Notes under the pieces: generated by a model
What the model was told of the DNA's origin: nothing
Databases searched by the model: none
What the model saw: only the letters and a program-made list of their open reading frames with translations
Made by a program: the position numbers and the translations under genes
Part shown: positions 12,187 to 22,123 of the stretch, piece after piece
Layout: the number at the start of each line of letters is the position of its first letter
Position numbering within the stretch: the first letter of the stretch is position 1
NCBI GenBank assembly: GCA_022393335.1
Contig: JAJEKB010021106.1
Span: forward strand, 646,275-710,274
From: Macrotrachela quadricornifera
Lineage: Eukaryota > Rotifera > Eurotatoria > Philodinida > Philodinidae
Direction of reading: 5' to 3'
Length of the DNA: 64,000 nucleotides

Positions 12187-12502
12187 TTCGATATTTACCA
12201 AAACATCAAATAATGGAGTTCCGGTCTCAAATTTTGCCTATAGATAGTTCTAATAGCCCTTAAAATATCTTGAAAATTTCACCCAAAAAAATGTATCTTT
12301 GTCAAAATATTGGGTTTTCAAAAAAATAGTCGATTGTCACAGACATGTCACAAAAATGCTGTTTATAGGAAAACTTGATATCTCAATATAGAAGGAATCT
12401 TTTCGCATGAAATTTTCAGAATATTCTAAGGGCTATTAGATCTGTGTGTAGGCAAAATTTCACGTCGAAACTTCTTTATTTGACTTTTTGGTAAATATCT
12501 AA
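12187..12502. repeat. Palindromic MITE
   Basis: Left (ATATTTACCAAAACATCAAA) and right (complement of ATATTTACCAAAAAGTCAAA) arms of about 110 bases share TCTAATAGCCCTTA. The two arms are separated by a short centre. Confidence 0.75.
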
Positions 12503-13287
12503 AAATCACTAAGAAATTCAGTAAAGCGGTCATAACTCAACTGCAAAGATCCATAGGCACGAATTCTTTTAGGTTTCTGCGAGTCCTACTGAGGTCTACT
12601 TATGGTCGAAATTTGAACTTTAAGATGAGCGGACACTTCAGGTACTTCCCTCGTTAAATGAGGAGTCTAAAAAAGGGTTTTGTTTTATAATCATTAGTGT
12701 GAGTTTTCTGTTCGACTCTATTTAAGCCCAAATCAAAAACGGCCAGATAATAAATGTAACACAAAAGCCGTATTTCAACTTAGAAAGTCTTCATATTTGA
12801 ATTAGTATTTAACCACTCTTTTCCATCATGGAAAATTTATAAAAACTAATGAGTGTAAAATGTAAATTTTGAGACGGTTTGTTCAATTTCTTTGTTTAAT
12901 CAAATTCGATTCTGTTGTGGTTCCGTTGGTCAAGAAAGTACAAAAAGGTGTTGGTTCATGTAGTGAATACTATTTCAGTTTCGCCTGGATTTCAGGCTAT
13001 TTCGGTGGGTGAATATCTGGAACTATCTAGGGAGGACACATGAAATCACTATGTGAAAAGATTCTAATCGAATTTATATGGATGAATCATTGATTTTGTA
13101 TAGTTAAATTGCAAGTATAACTTTTATATCACTATTTTATAGACTTGTGGTAAAATATCGTCTTGAAATTAACGAAGTTCTTCCAAACTTTATTAGCGAT
13201 TTTAATTGACAGACGAAATAAAATTATTGAGGCGTAATCGTCAACTCTAATTCATCTTTTAGTACTGATCGCGAAGTTGTGAAAAAA
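12503..13287. other. Upstream region of the GT92 gene
   Basis: No gene was seen. 12600-12660 resembles the flank of the hairpin element at 1767 (CACTTCAGGTACTTCCCTCG). The last 200 bases should hold the 5'-UTR and promoter of the GT92 gene, but no TATA box or initiator could be singled out in this AT-rich sequence. Confidence 0.35.
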
Positions 13288-13441
13288 ATGCTTCGTTTGG
13301 ACCGTTTGATCATTAGACGACAGCTCAAGCATTTAGCATTAATAGCTATTATTGCTAGTCTCTGGTGTGTTATTTTCCACATAATCTTGTACTACCAACT
13401 GTACCGGAACAATCCAGGCTTATCCGCAATAAAATCAAAGG
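13288..13441 (+). CDS. GT92 glycosyltransferase, exon 1 (signal anchor)
   Basis: Encodes the cytosolic tail and membrane anchor of a type II Golgi enzyme. The first ATG (13288) is followed by a basic tail (residues 1-17, five Arg and one Lys), then a hydrophobic segment at about 18-38 and a luminal stem. The exon ends at a consensus donor, AAGG/GTGAGT, in phase 1. The catalytic exon at 17285 begins after a CTCTTTTTTCAG acceptor in exactly the matching phase, giving a joined protein of 534 residues. The intron is 3843 bases and full of transposon sequence. The pairing is inferred from phase, strand and topology; a further small exon within the intron is not excluded. Confidence 0.72.
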
Positions 13442-13539
13442 GTGAGTCGATTGCTGGTAAATTTCAGTTTTAAAAATAGTAGAAGAATGTTCAGTATATG
13501 TTTGTCTGTACTGGAACAAAAGTGAAAGGTCAAATTAAT

Positions 13540-13770
13540 TCTTACTAAATTTTAGAAAGTTCTAGGACTATGTAGACTCCATTAGAATGTATGTAATATG
13601 GGGAGTATGAGAAATTTAGGGACTATAGAGGTATATGAAGTATAGGATATAGTAAATATATGATTCACAGAGACTACAGTCAGTATGGGAAATAAAGACA
13701 ATATAGAAAGCATAATGGATATAGGTAGTATAAGGAGTATACAAAGTTTAAGAGTGTATGAGAACTAGAT
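13540..13770 (+). repeat. GTATAGGGAGTATA-like degenerate minisatellite
   Basis: Degenerate purine-rich units around AGTATAGGATATAG repeat through this first part of the GT92 intron. Confidence 0.45.
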
Positions 13771-14566
13771 CAAATATGAAGAGTGTCTATGTACATAGTA
13801 AACAGTAGTCGTGAAGCTTGTATGGAGTCAGACTAGTTCATCTTATTAAAACTTTTCCAGTAGACAAAAAATGTTTCTGAAACCAAGAAAAAGTTTATTA
13901 AGACAGGGAACCCGATTCTGTCAAATTTTTCCAACAATCACATAGGAGCAAACCCAGCGTTACGGAATTTCATATTTTTACATTGTTATACTTATATCTT
14001 CTCGTTAATAAAACCAAACTCTCTGGAATTTTCATCACAGATGGACACCATGATAGTTTATTAACAGTAAAAATTTCATTCACTTTCGTTTTGTTGAACC
14101 TGACTTATTCAAAAAACATCGGCCGTTACGGAGTTTCAAAAATGGAAATTTTTTTTAGAGTAAGTTGAAAATTTACTATTTTCCTATGAAACGAATCAAC
14201 ATACAAGTAAACATCCTGTATAAAAGTTGCTGAGCTTTCCACAAACTGTTAGAATATCGCGTTATTTTTTAAAGAAATCTAACTGTATCGAACAAAAAAT
14301 TAAAAATACTGTTCGTTATGGAATTTCATCCTTTTTTCAAAAATTTACGATGTGAATTAGGATAAAAGCTACTGCATAACCCTCTCCAACGTTCGATTTT
14401 GCATCAAATGCAACGCTTTTTACTAGAATCTGATGAACAAAAGAATTGACCTTTTGCACTCGAGGAATGTTCGAAAAAAATTAAAGTTCATATTTTCAAA
14501 AACTAAACACTCCATTTTGTTCACAAATCGATACTGATTTTAAGTGTTACCAAATATATACATATA

Positions 14567-15482
14567 CAGTAAAACCTCTCTATGTGGGTACCTCTATAAG
14601 AAGGGTACCTCCGACCTCTGAGAGTGGGCACTATTTTTTGGGTCATACTGTATTATTAAACCTCTCTTGCATGGGCACATATAGTGAATATTTTAATAAG
14701 TACACTGCTCTTTTTCTTCTCGTCGCTCTTTGTTGTTCTGAGAACAGAGGAGAGAAAAGTAAGTCTGACATAACAAAGAAATAATTCATCTGTACATTTC
14801 TAAATTTAGCGTCAGTGATAAAAAGAGTATCAATAGTCGTGTTATTTAAAATTACTCTTTAAAATTAATGAGAGATGACATTGTGTCACTCACTACATTA
14901 CGCTTGATGAGATAATCGAATTGAGCAACGACTTTGTCAATGGAGTTGGGCTATCATAGCGCAAATTATGTAAGAAGCGAAAGGTACTAAAGGATGTTGT
15001 GTACAATATTCTTCAAAGAAAAGACGAATACAAACACGATTTACAATCGAATACAAACAACTGTATCAAAGACAAATTGCAAGACGAGTTGGGCACAAGA
15101 CCGACGAAACTTTTCCCGTGGTTTGTGGCGCAAAGAGCGAAAAATATTCCACTTTTAGGATACTTAATTCAGGAAAAAGCACTAGAAATTGTCAAAGAAA
15201 TTGTACTTTCACGAGAATTTTTTCGAAAAAGCTTGGTTGTAGATACGAAACTAGAACATAAACTTAGACGAAGAGACGGCATCAGATGATTATAGTAAAA
15301 TACTAGGCATAGTCGAAGGTCTAAAGATAGTTTAGTAACATATATGTATGAGTACTCTGTGATGCAGGTTGCGGAAAACAATTGTGATTGATATCTGTAA
15401 AAACCTCTACAACATGGGCACCTCCGTAAGATGGGCGATTTGAAAAAGTCCCGTAGGTGCCCATCTAAGGGAGGCTTTACTG
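14567..15482 (+). mobile_element. pogo/Tigger-like non-autonomous element
   Basis: Both ends carry CAGTAAAACCTCTCTATGTG-type terminal repeats (right end complement CAGTAAAGCCTCCCTTAGAT), flanked by TA at 14565-14566 and 15483-15484. These ends are typical of pogo/Tigger. A second inverted repeat of GGGCACCT-type motifs lies inside. Only the DNA-binding part of the transposase remains (see the pseudogene entry), so the 916-bp copy is an internal-deletion derivative. It sits inside the GT92 intron. Confidence 0.85.
14975..15289 (+). pseudogene. CENP-B-type DNA-binding domain of a pogo transposase
   Basis: The frame encodes a KDVVYNILQRKDEY segment, the end of the first helix-turn-helix, then the second CENP-B-like domain. 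That domain shows LFPWFVAQRAKNIPL and LIQEKALEIVKE, matching the family pattern Wf...r..gipv.g.li..kA. It stops at TGA near 15287, and no DDE catalytic domain follows before the right terminal repeat. It could still bind element ends but not cut DNA. Confidence 0.75.
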
Positions 15483-15659
15483 TATATGTTTATGAACGAA
15501 AATAGTACAAAATATTGAATAGCCTTAAAACACTTGTTTTTTCCAGATCTTAATGAAATTCCGTAACGCAGTATTTAAAAAAAATACAGAAGAATGGGAT
15601 TGGTGCTTAAAAAAGTAATCTATTTGTTAGATCTTTCCAAGAGCTATCTAATTGTAAAG

Positions 15660-16440
15660 TTTGTAACAGAGCGAAAACGAACCGAACCGACTTTTTGAAA
15701 AATCGATCGAACCGAACCCGAACCGAACTTGAACCATTCTTTAAAAAAGCATGTCGAACTGAATCAAACTATATTTTTAAGAATGAATATAATCAAACGT
15801 AGAAAGAACCTAGCTAGTTGATCAATCATATATCTCTTTAAAATATATGCTGTTGACAATGATTGAACAACATTTCAGCAGCTCGTTCACATAACTAATT
15901 CGATACGTATACAATGTTTTGTTCCTCATTCATAACAGTTATACGTGTTTTGTCCATTACAATCAGTCGCTCGTAAGCGGCTCAAATTTTTAATTTATTT
16001 CTCTTTTGTTCTCATTTTTTTGTGGTGCAAAGAACAGACGGATGCTCATCTGATTGACAATATCATCTAAATGTTAAGCAATTGAGCTATCATCATTTTT
16101 CTTTCACTTCTACTTTGAAATTAATGTAAAATTCATAATTTTGTCCTATTACACTGCTAACTTCGCCTTATTATCACAATGGTTTTAACTAATTCTTCGA
16201 TTTCTTGTTCGTCAATTGAAAGTTTTATCATTAGATTATGTCATAACACTCACTTTCTGAGTGAAATCGAACCCAACCGAACGTAAATGGTTCGGTTTGA
16301 TTCGAAGCGATCCGAACCGAACTCGAACTGACTTTTTAAAAAAACGGTCGAACGGAACCGAACCCGAACCAGTTTTTAAAAAATGAAGTCAAACCGAACC
16401 GAACTCGAACCAGAAAAAGTCAGCTCGATTCGCTCTCTGG
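15660..16440. repeat. CGAACCGAACC simple-repeat blocks around a unique core
   Basis: Two blocks of degenerate CGAACCGAACC repeats (15675-15760 and 16265-16430) flank about 500 bases of unremarkable AT-rich DNA in the GT92 intron. Within the right block one stretch reads TTCGGTTTGATTCGAAG, so part is inverted. This may be a non-autonomous element with repeat-rich ends. Confidence 0.5.
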
Positions 16441-16454
16441 TTTGTAAGATATGA

Positions 16455-16696
16455 CCCATGTGAAAAAAAAGAATCCAATAAAACAATAATAAACTATGAT
16501 TTCAAAGTTAAAACTTGAGAAAAAAGTAGTTTCTAGTTATCACGATTATAATTGATTAACAAAAAAGTAATACGTTTTAATTGATTAATAATTCAAAAAT
16601 CAGATGAAAATCTGATGATAGTCGTGTCATTATAATCGATTTTTACTCCGAAAAAATCGATTATAATCAGATTATTGATCTATTTTTTTACATGGG
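16455..16696. mobile_element. CCCATGT-end MITE, small copy
   Basis: The ends are CCCATGTGAAAAAAAAG and its counterpart TTTTTTTACATGGG followed by TA. The left flank is GA instead of TA. The centre holds a palindrome around CGATTATAATC (16600-16670). Termini match the large elements at 24320-26310 and 34052-35435, so this is a short, subterminal-array-free relative lying in the GT92 intron. Confidence 0.65.
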
Positions 16697-17284
16697 TAAT
16701 TTTCAATAAGAGCAAACAGGAGACATCATAAACTGTTTTCGTTACGAAATTTCATGAAAAACAGATTTAGTTTCCAAATATATGCACAATCTATATGATA
16801 ATTGAAACCTTCTGTAAAGCTCATATTCTGAAACCGCATATCAAATTCTATTTATCAATACATGGCAACGGATTGTCTATAGTGATCCGATCACCTTTTT
16901 TTTTATTAGCGCCCGATTGAAGGAGAAGACAACGTTGGTGCTATCTCATAACTAAACATTTGGAGCCAGATGACATCTGTTTCATACATTATGACCAGTG
17001 CACTTTCAACTGATAGATTCAGCTTTCTTGACTTTTAAATTCAAACCTTCTTCATAGATGGGTGACTGCTGGCTGGTTTTGTCCCTATGATAAACGCAGA
17101 ACTTTTTCATATTTTCTGAAGTTATAAAAGATTTCATATGAAAGAGAGCAAACTCATGAAATTCCACTCACCCTAAAAAAATTTGACACGAGGAGTGCAC
17201 AATAAATTTTCTTTGATGAAGTTTAAAAAGTTTTGCAGCCAAAAGAGAAACATTGTAAATTCAGTAATGTACCTCTTTTTTCAG

Positions 17285-18735
17285 AATATAACTACAATTT
17301 GATTGAACGACATAATTTCTCAATTACACCAAGTTCTTCTATATCCAGTGTGCCTATTGAAAGTGCAAAGATTTCCAGTAAAATGACTATTAAACAAAGT
17401 TCTGGGCTTAATAAATGCGTTATGGAAATTCCCAGTCCGTTTAACATTGATTATAATAATATCTACTGGCAGCGTTTTGTCACATCGAATGGAACCTATT
17501 TCTTATACAATGCGTATTATGACAATCGTCAATTACTTGGTCCCATACCCGCTGTACGAATTACTGCAATGATCGACCGTTCTTCACCGCCACAAATACT
17601 GTGTCAACTCTGGTTTGAAAATTTTCGCTCCCCTGTTCTTACATCGGCGACCTATCATTATGGCTGGCGGGTGCAATGGGGCTACAACTCTGATGAATTG
17701 CTTCATCCTTTTTTAATCACGTGTCCTATTCCACAGACTGAAGGTTCTAAGAACAGAACACTGATTCCGAAATCAGTTTCACTTATTGAAAAAACATGTA
17801 GTAATGCGACTAATAATCTATTGGTTGTATATAATCGACCTACATTGAGGAAAGACGAGTTTGCCGTATGCGTAAAAGCATTGTCTTTTCCAAGTATGGA
17901 TATAAGTGTACGACTCGTAGAATGGATCGAACTTTTGTACCTTATGGGTGTCAAAAAGATTTTCTTTTATGAATTTGATGTTCATCCACATATTAGCAAA
18001 GTTCTTAACTATTATCAAAATCGTCAGCAAATACAAGTAAAAAAAACCTCACTACCTGGCTCGCAACCAAATTCACCCGAATTGAGACATTTGTATCTGA
18101 AAAATCAAACCTATCCTAGGCGCAAAAATGAGGTTATTTTATATAATGATTGTCTTTATAGCAATCTATACTCTTTTCAATATATAATTTCACTTGACAT
18201 TGATGAAGTAACATTACCGCTGATCCATCAAGACTGGCCACAACTTATGGCTGAGGTGCGAAAAGTGTCACAGAACCGCAATAGCTTCTCTTACGCTGCA
18301 TATGAAGTGCAAAGCGTCTATTTTTTTGATGATGTTCATTATAATGATATCAATGATTCTTCTGCTGGCAATATCACTGAAAAGTTTGATATCCCTTCAC
18401 ACTTGCATATGTTACAATATGTCTATCGATCGTACAAATACTTGGAGATAGGATCGTTTATGAAAACTTTCTTCAACACGGATCGTGCAGTAATGATACA
18501 CAATCATGTAGTATTGTATTGTTTCGGACCATGCACCAAGTACCGGATCAATAACACTCTAGCACATGTACAACACTACAGAAAAGATTGCGTAACAGAT
18601 CTCAAAAAAGTATGCCAGACTGAATATCGCGCGCACATGGTTTTAGATACGACTATATGGAAATACAGAAACGAATTAATACAGAGAACTTCCAAAACAC
18701 TAACTCAGCTTTACCTTTTAAGTCCACAGTTGTAA
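17285..18735 (+). CDS. GT92 (DUF23) glycosyltransferase, catalytic exon
   Basis: A family GT92 enzyme. Known members transfer galactose to fucose of N-glycan cores in nematodes. In the joined 534-residue protein the GT92 domain spans about 234-494. It has KDEFAVCVKAL, then LVEWIELLYLMGVKKIFFYEF typical of the family's nucleotide-sugar fold, and NDCLY preceding the DxD-like IDE (356-359, metal binding). Near the C-terminus CFGPCTKYRIN and a VQHYRKDC motif fit the family end. There are several N-glycosylation sequons. The start of this exon is set by the CTCTTTTTTCAG acceptor (17281-17284), which matches the phase of exon 1. A second AG at 17238 would not fit that phase. No internal stop. Exact acceptor sugar unknown. 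Confidence 0.85.
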
Positions 18736-18916
18736 TATTACTAGCATCGAGTACATGAGTTAGCCAACTCGCGTCGAACAGAAATCAACGTTTCAGAGTC
18801 TATTTTTAGTTCAAAAATAAATGAAATAAAAAACTTGAATCGACACTTTATTGTTGAAGCAGCCAACAACTCATATTCTTTTCTTTACTAGACTGGAAAG
18901 ACAGAGTGAGTAAGCG
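18736..18916. promoter_or_regulatory. 3' flank with possible poly(A) signal
   Basis: AATAAA-like signals occur at about 18815-18832 (AAAAATAAATGAAATAAAAA), some 80-95 bases after the GT92 stop. Confidence 0.4.
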
Positions 18917-20622
18917 GTAACTGCTATCCATTTTAAAATAGAAGGCGAGTGATTGTAAGTTGAATAATTCGAGAATGGCAATAGCTATTCAGGTCGGGTT
19001 TTCGTTGTTGTGTAACCAAGACTAGGGCACGAAATGATATATAAAAAAATTTTTTCACGTCGGTGTGAGTAGAGTTTCAGGCAAACCTATGCAAATCAGG
19101 CGTGCCAAAGATAGAAGACATGACAGATTTTTGTTTTGGACAAATACGTTTGATGCACAAGAGTCTTCTCTACAGTTCTATGCAAACCGCAAATTTCTAC
19201 GATGTCCCGTTCAAATGCTACAGTTGCCACAGCAAACTCTGTGAAAAACAAGATTTCAGCTCGGAAAGCATGCGTTTTTGTTCGATACACGTTCCCACAC
19301 GATGGCTCTATAGGTATTCCACGTCGCTGCTTATCGTGGCAATGTTTGTTTTGCTCTACCATAAAGTTTAATTTTGTCCATTGGTGCATAACACGTCTTT
19401 CTCCTCTAAATTATCTACACTCTATAAGAGAGGAAGTATTCTGTTTATGGACCATTCTGTTAGAGGATGATATATATAATCTTCTACAGATTTACATGTT
19501 TCTTTCTGTTCTCTACACATATTTCTTTTCGTTCTTCACATTTTTTCTGTTCTTCATATATGACACATATGTTCACGTATGTTTGCTCTTCTTTTACCGT
19601 CTGTGAACATATGATGGCATACTTTTTTTGTTTTTCTATATTTCATCATCTGTTCTCTTTGTTCATCTTCTATTTCCATCATCTTCTCATTGTCCATCTG
19701 TATTTTATCATCTTTTCTTGGTTAGATTTCATTTTATGTTCGTTCTCACAACACTCACTTTCGTCTAAGCGATATTCGCTCCTTGTCAGAAGAGTACATT
19801 GCTGCTCTCGATGATGAAACCAATCGTCGATTTACCGATCACGCTCGATAGTTCGAAGAGAAATTTCGCACTGCCGACGATTTTGTCAAAGAAGATATAG
19901 AACCACATTTACTCAGTGACGACGAACATGGCGAGTCTGATTTCGATATCAACACAGACGATAAAGATATAGACTTTCGATTCGATATTTGTATAGTTTT
20001 TCTGTAAATAAACAGTACTTAAGTGTCTTCATACCTACACGATTTATTTTAAGCGCTGATAATCACACGCAAATATCATGAGCTAAAATAACGTTTTGGA
20101 AATGAAAAATTAGGTCAAATTCGACGCCCACTAGGCTCAAAATCGGCTGAAATGGAGCCGATTTCGCCAACGGACAAAATTAAACTTTATGGTAGAGCAA
20201 AACAAACACTGCCATGATGAGCAGCGATGTGGAAAACCTATAGAGCCATCGTGTGGGAACGTGTATCGAACAAAAACGCACGCTTTCCAGGCTGAAACCT
20301 TGTTTTTCACAGAGTTTGCTGTGGCAACAGTAGCATTTGAACGAGACATCGTAGAAACCTGCGGTTTGCGTAGAACTGTAGAGAAGACTCTTGCGCATCA
20401 AACGCATTTGTTCAAAACAAAAATCCATTGTCTTCTGTCTTTAGCATGCCTGGTTTGCCTAAAACTCCCCCTTAGGCGAACGGGAAAAACATTTTTTTTA
20501 CATATCATTTCATGTCCTAATCTTGGCTACGCAACAATGAAAACCCGACCTGAATAGCTATTACCATTCTCGAGTTATTCAACTTACAATCACTCGCCTT
20601 CTATTTTGAAATGGATAGTAAT
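18917..20622. mobile_element. DNA transposon with about 460-bp terminal inverted repeats
   Basis: The arms 18917-19382 and 20165-20622 are long, well-conserved inverted copies; for example both contain AGGCGAGTGATTGTAAGTTG and GGTCGGGTTTTC. Open frames run through both arms on both strands. The differences between the arms change amino acids freely in the two longest of these frames, so I do not treat them as genes. The 780-base centre holds a pyrimidine-rich tract (19480-19740) and a broken coding remnant (19765-20007). The right end touches the next palindrome at 20620. Confidence 0.75.
19765..20007 (+). pseudogene. C-terminal remnant of an unknown acidic protein
   Basis: An 81-codon frame with one internal stop (TAG at 19849-19851) reads SLSEEYIAALDDETNRRF and later a strongly acidic tail (LLSDDEHGESDFD, NTDDKDID), ending at TAA 20005-20007. 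The regular codon structure and acidic tail suggest the last exon of a transposon-borne gene, perhaps its transposase. I do not recognise the family. Confidence 0.35.
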
Positions 20623-21057
20623 AGCTTATTAGTGTCGAGATACTGCATATTTACAATACATGTTTAATAAAATGCTCTGGTCTCCCACAGTGATATCAGA
20701 AAAATTGGTTTTCGAATTTTGATTTGAAACTTCTCACACAGATAGCCTTAACGAGAATAGTTTATTATGAGAGTTTTAGATCTTTTCCTTGTTCCTATCC
20801 TAAAATACCAACATCGAATTTGCTCGTATATATGAACGATGTAAAAGATACTCTTCTACCATAGCTGTATTTTAGGATAGAAACAAGAAAAAGATCTAAA
20901 ACTCTCATAATAAACTATTCTTGTTAAGGCCTATCTGTGTGAGAAGTTTGAAATCAAAATTCAAAAACCAGTTTTTCTGATATCACTGTGAGGGACCAGA
21001 GCATTCAATTAAAAATGGGCTGTAAATATGCAGTATCTCGACACTAATAAGCTATTA
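20620..21057. repeat. Nearly perfect palindromic MITE
   Basis: Arms of about 205 bases (left 20620-20830, right 20855-21057) share ATAGCTTATTAGTGTCGAGA and ATACTGCATATTTAC and are highly similar. Only about 25-30 bases separate them. The low divergence suggests a young or gene-converted palindrome. Confidence 0.85.
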
Positions 21058-21780
21058 GTCCAAACTCTTTTTAGAATATTCATAGCTCATTAGATGCTAC
21101 ACTAGAGGACACCCGTGCATACTGCAGGGCCGCTTTCACTATGTGGAGAAAATTTTTTATAATGGCGAGACAATTCTTAAAGACACTATTAGAATTCTAT
21201 CTATGTTCTCAAACAAAGGTTATTGCATAATATTCAATTTATTTAAAGGTAATAAATTTACAAAGTTTCTTTGAAAACAATCATATGCTCCTTTGATGAG
21301 TCTATGGTCTTTTTTATTTAAAATTGAATTCTAAATTTAAAAAAACCACAGCAACGCCTTCCGAATCAGACGTTTCGCGCTTATTACTACGCAGTCTTAC
21401 TTAAAGTCCTTAGCCCCGCATATTTCCGCAAAGTCTCACCTTAGTCCCTTGGCACAAACCTTAGTCCCGCCTTAGTCACCTGTACAGACAGGGCTAAAAC
21501 CTAAACTCTCCCGAAACTCAAGCTTGCCCTCATCTTCACTCGCTCATCCGCACCCTCACTCACTCCCCTCACCCTCAGTTACCCTCTTCACTCTCTCCGT
21601 CCCCCTAGACTCACATTTCAATTTGAAATCAAGTATTATTTGTATTTGATAAATTCAGACTGACATTAAATAGCCCATATTATGCCTTTGATCCCATCCC
21701 TACCATCACTCCTCTGCCTTTAACCTGATGACATACACACACTCAATTTGTTATATAGAATAAGATTGCCAAGCCTATTT
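21058..21780. other. Intergenic DNA with a C-rich simple tract
   Basis: 21470-21600 is rich in CCCTCACTC and CTTAGTCC motifs. At about 21725-21755 lies an inverted copy of the repeat end with ACATACACACACTCAA, also seen at 29070-29120, 29265-29320 and 60770-60800. No gene. Confidence 0.4.
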
Positions 21781-21799
21781 TTTACTCTGGAACTCTAGA

Positions 21800-21990
21800 T
21801 ATAACCATGTCTTTTTTAACCCCTCGGACCAATCTGAAAGCATGTTTTTTTGACCCCTGAGATCAATCTGAACACATGTTTTTTTGACCCTAAGATCAAT
21901 CTGAACACATGTTTTTTTGACNNNNNNNNNNTGTTTTTTTGACCCTAAGATCAATCTGAACACATGTTTTTTTGACCCGGTAACAGACGG
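21800..21990 (-). repeat. 33-bp tandem repeat containing an assembly gap
   Basis: Units of about 33 bases with GACCCTAAGATCAATCTGAA and ACATGTTTTTTT repeat at least five times. Ten N bases at 21922-21931 lie within the array, so the copy number here is not known. The open frame across it is an artefact of the repeat. Confidence 0.85.
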
Positions 21991-22123
21991 ACACTCAACA
22001 TTATAATATAGATGATGCACGCAGTTTCGACTCAAAAGCAATTGAACAGTCCGTTGCTTTCCCTCGTGAGCATTCTTAATAAAAATACTGTGCAAAAAAA
22101 TACATGCCTTTCTCAAATATTTG

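Noticed and set aside
15660..16440. Telomere-type repeat array (CGAACC units)
   Set aside because: The units are irregular, split into two blocks with partly inverted orientation, and lie inside an intron, so they are called element-end repeats.
19096..19389. Long open frames on both strands in the arms of the 18917-20622 element
   Set aside because: The same frames occur in the right arm (20137-20557). The differences between arms are mostly amino-acid changing in the two longest frames, so there is no sign of protein constraint.
21775..22116. 113-residue minus-strand frame
   Set aside because: It is made of a 33-bp tandem repeat and crosses the N gap.
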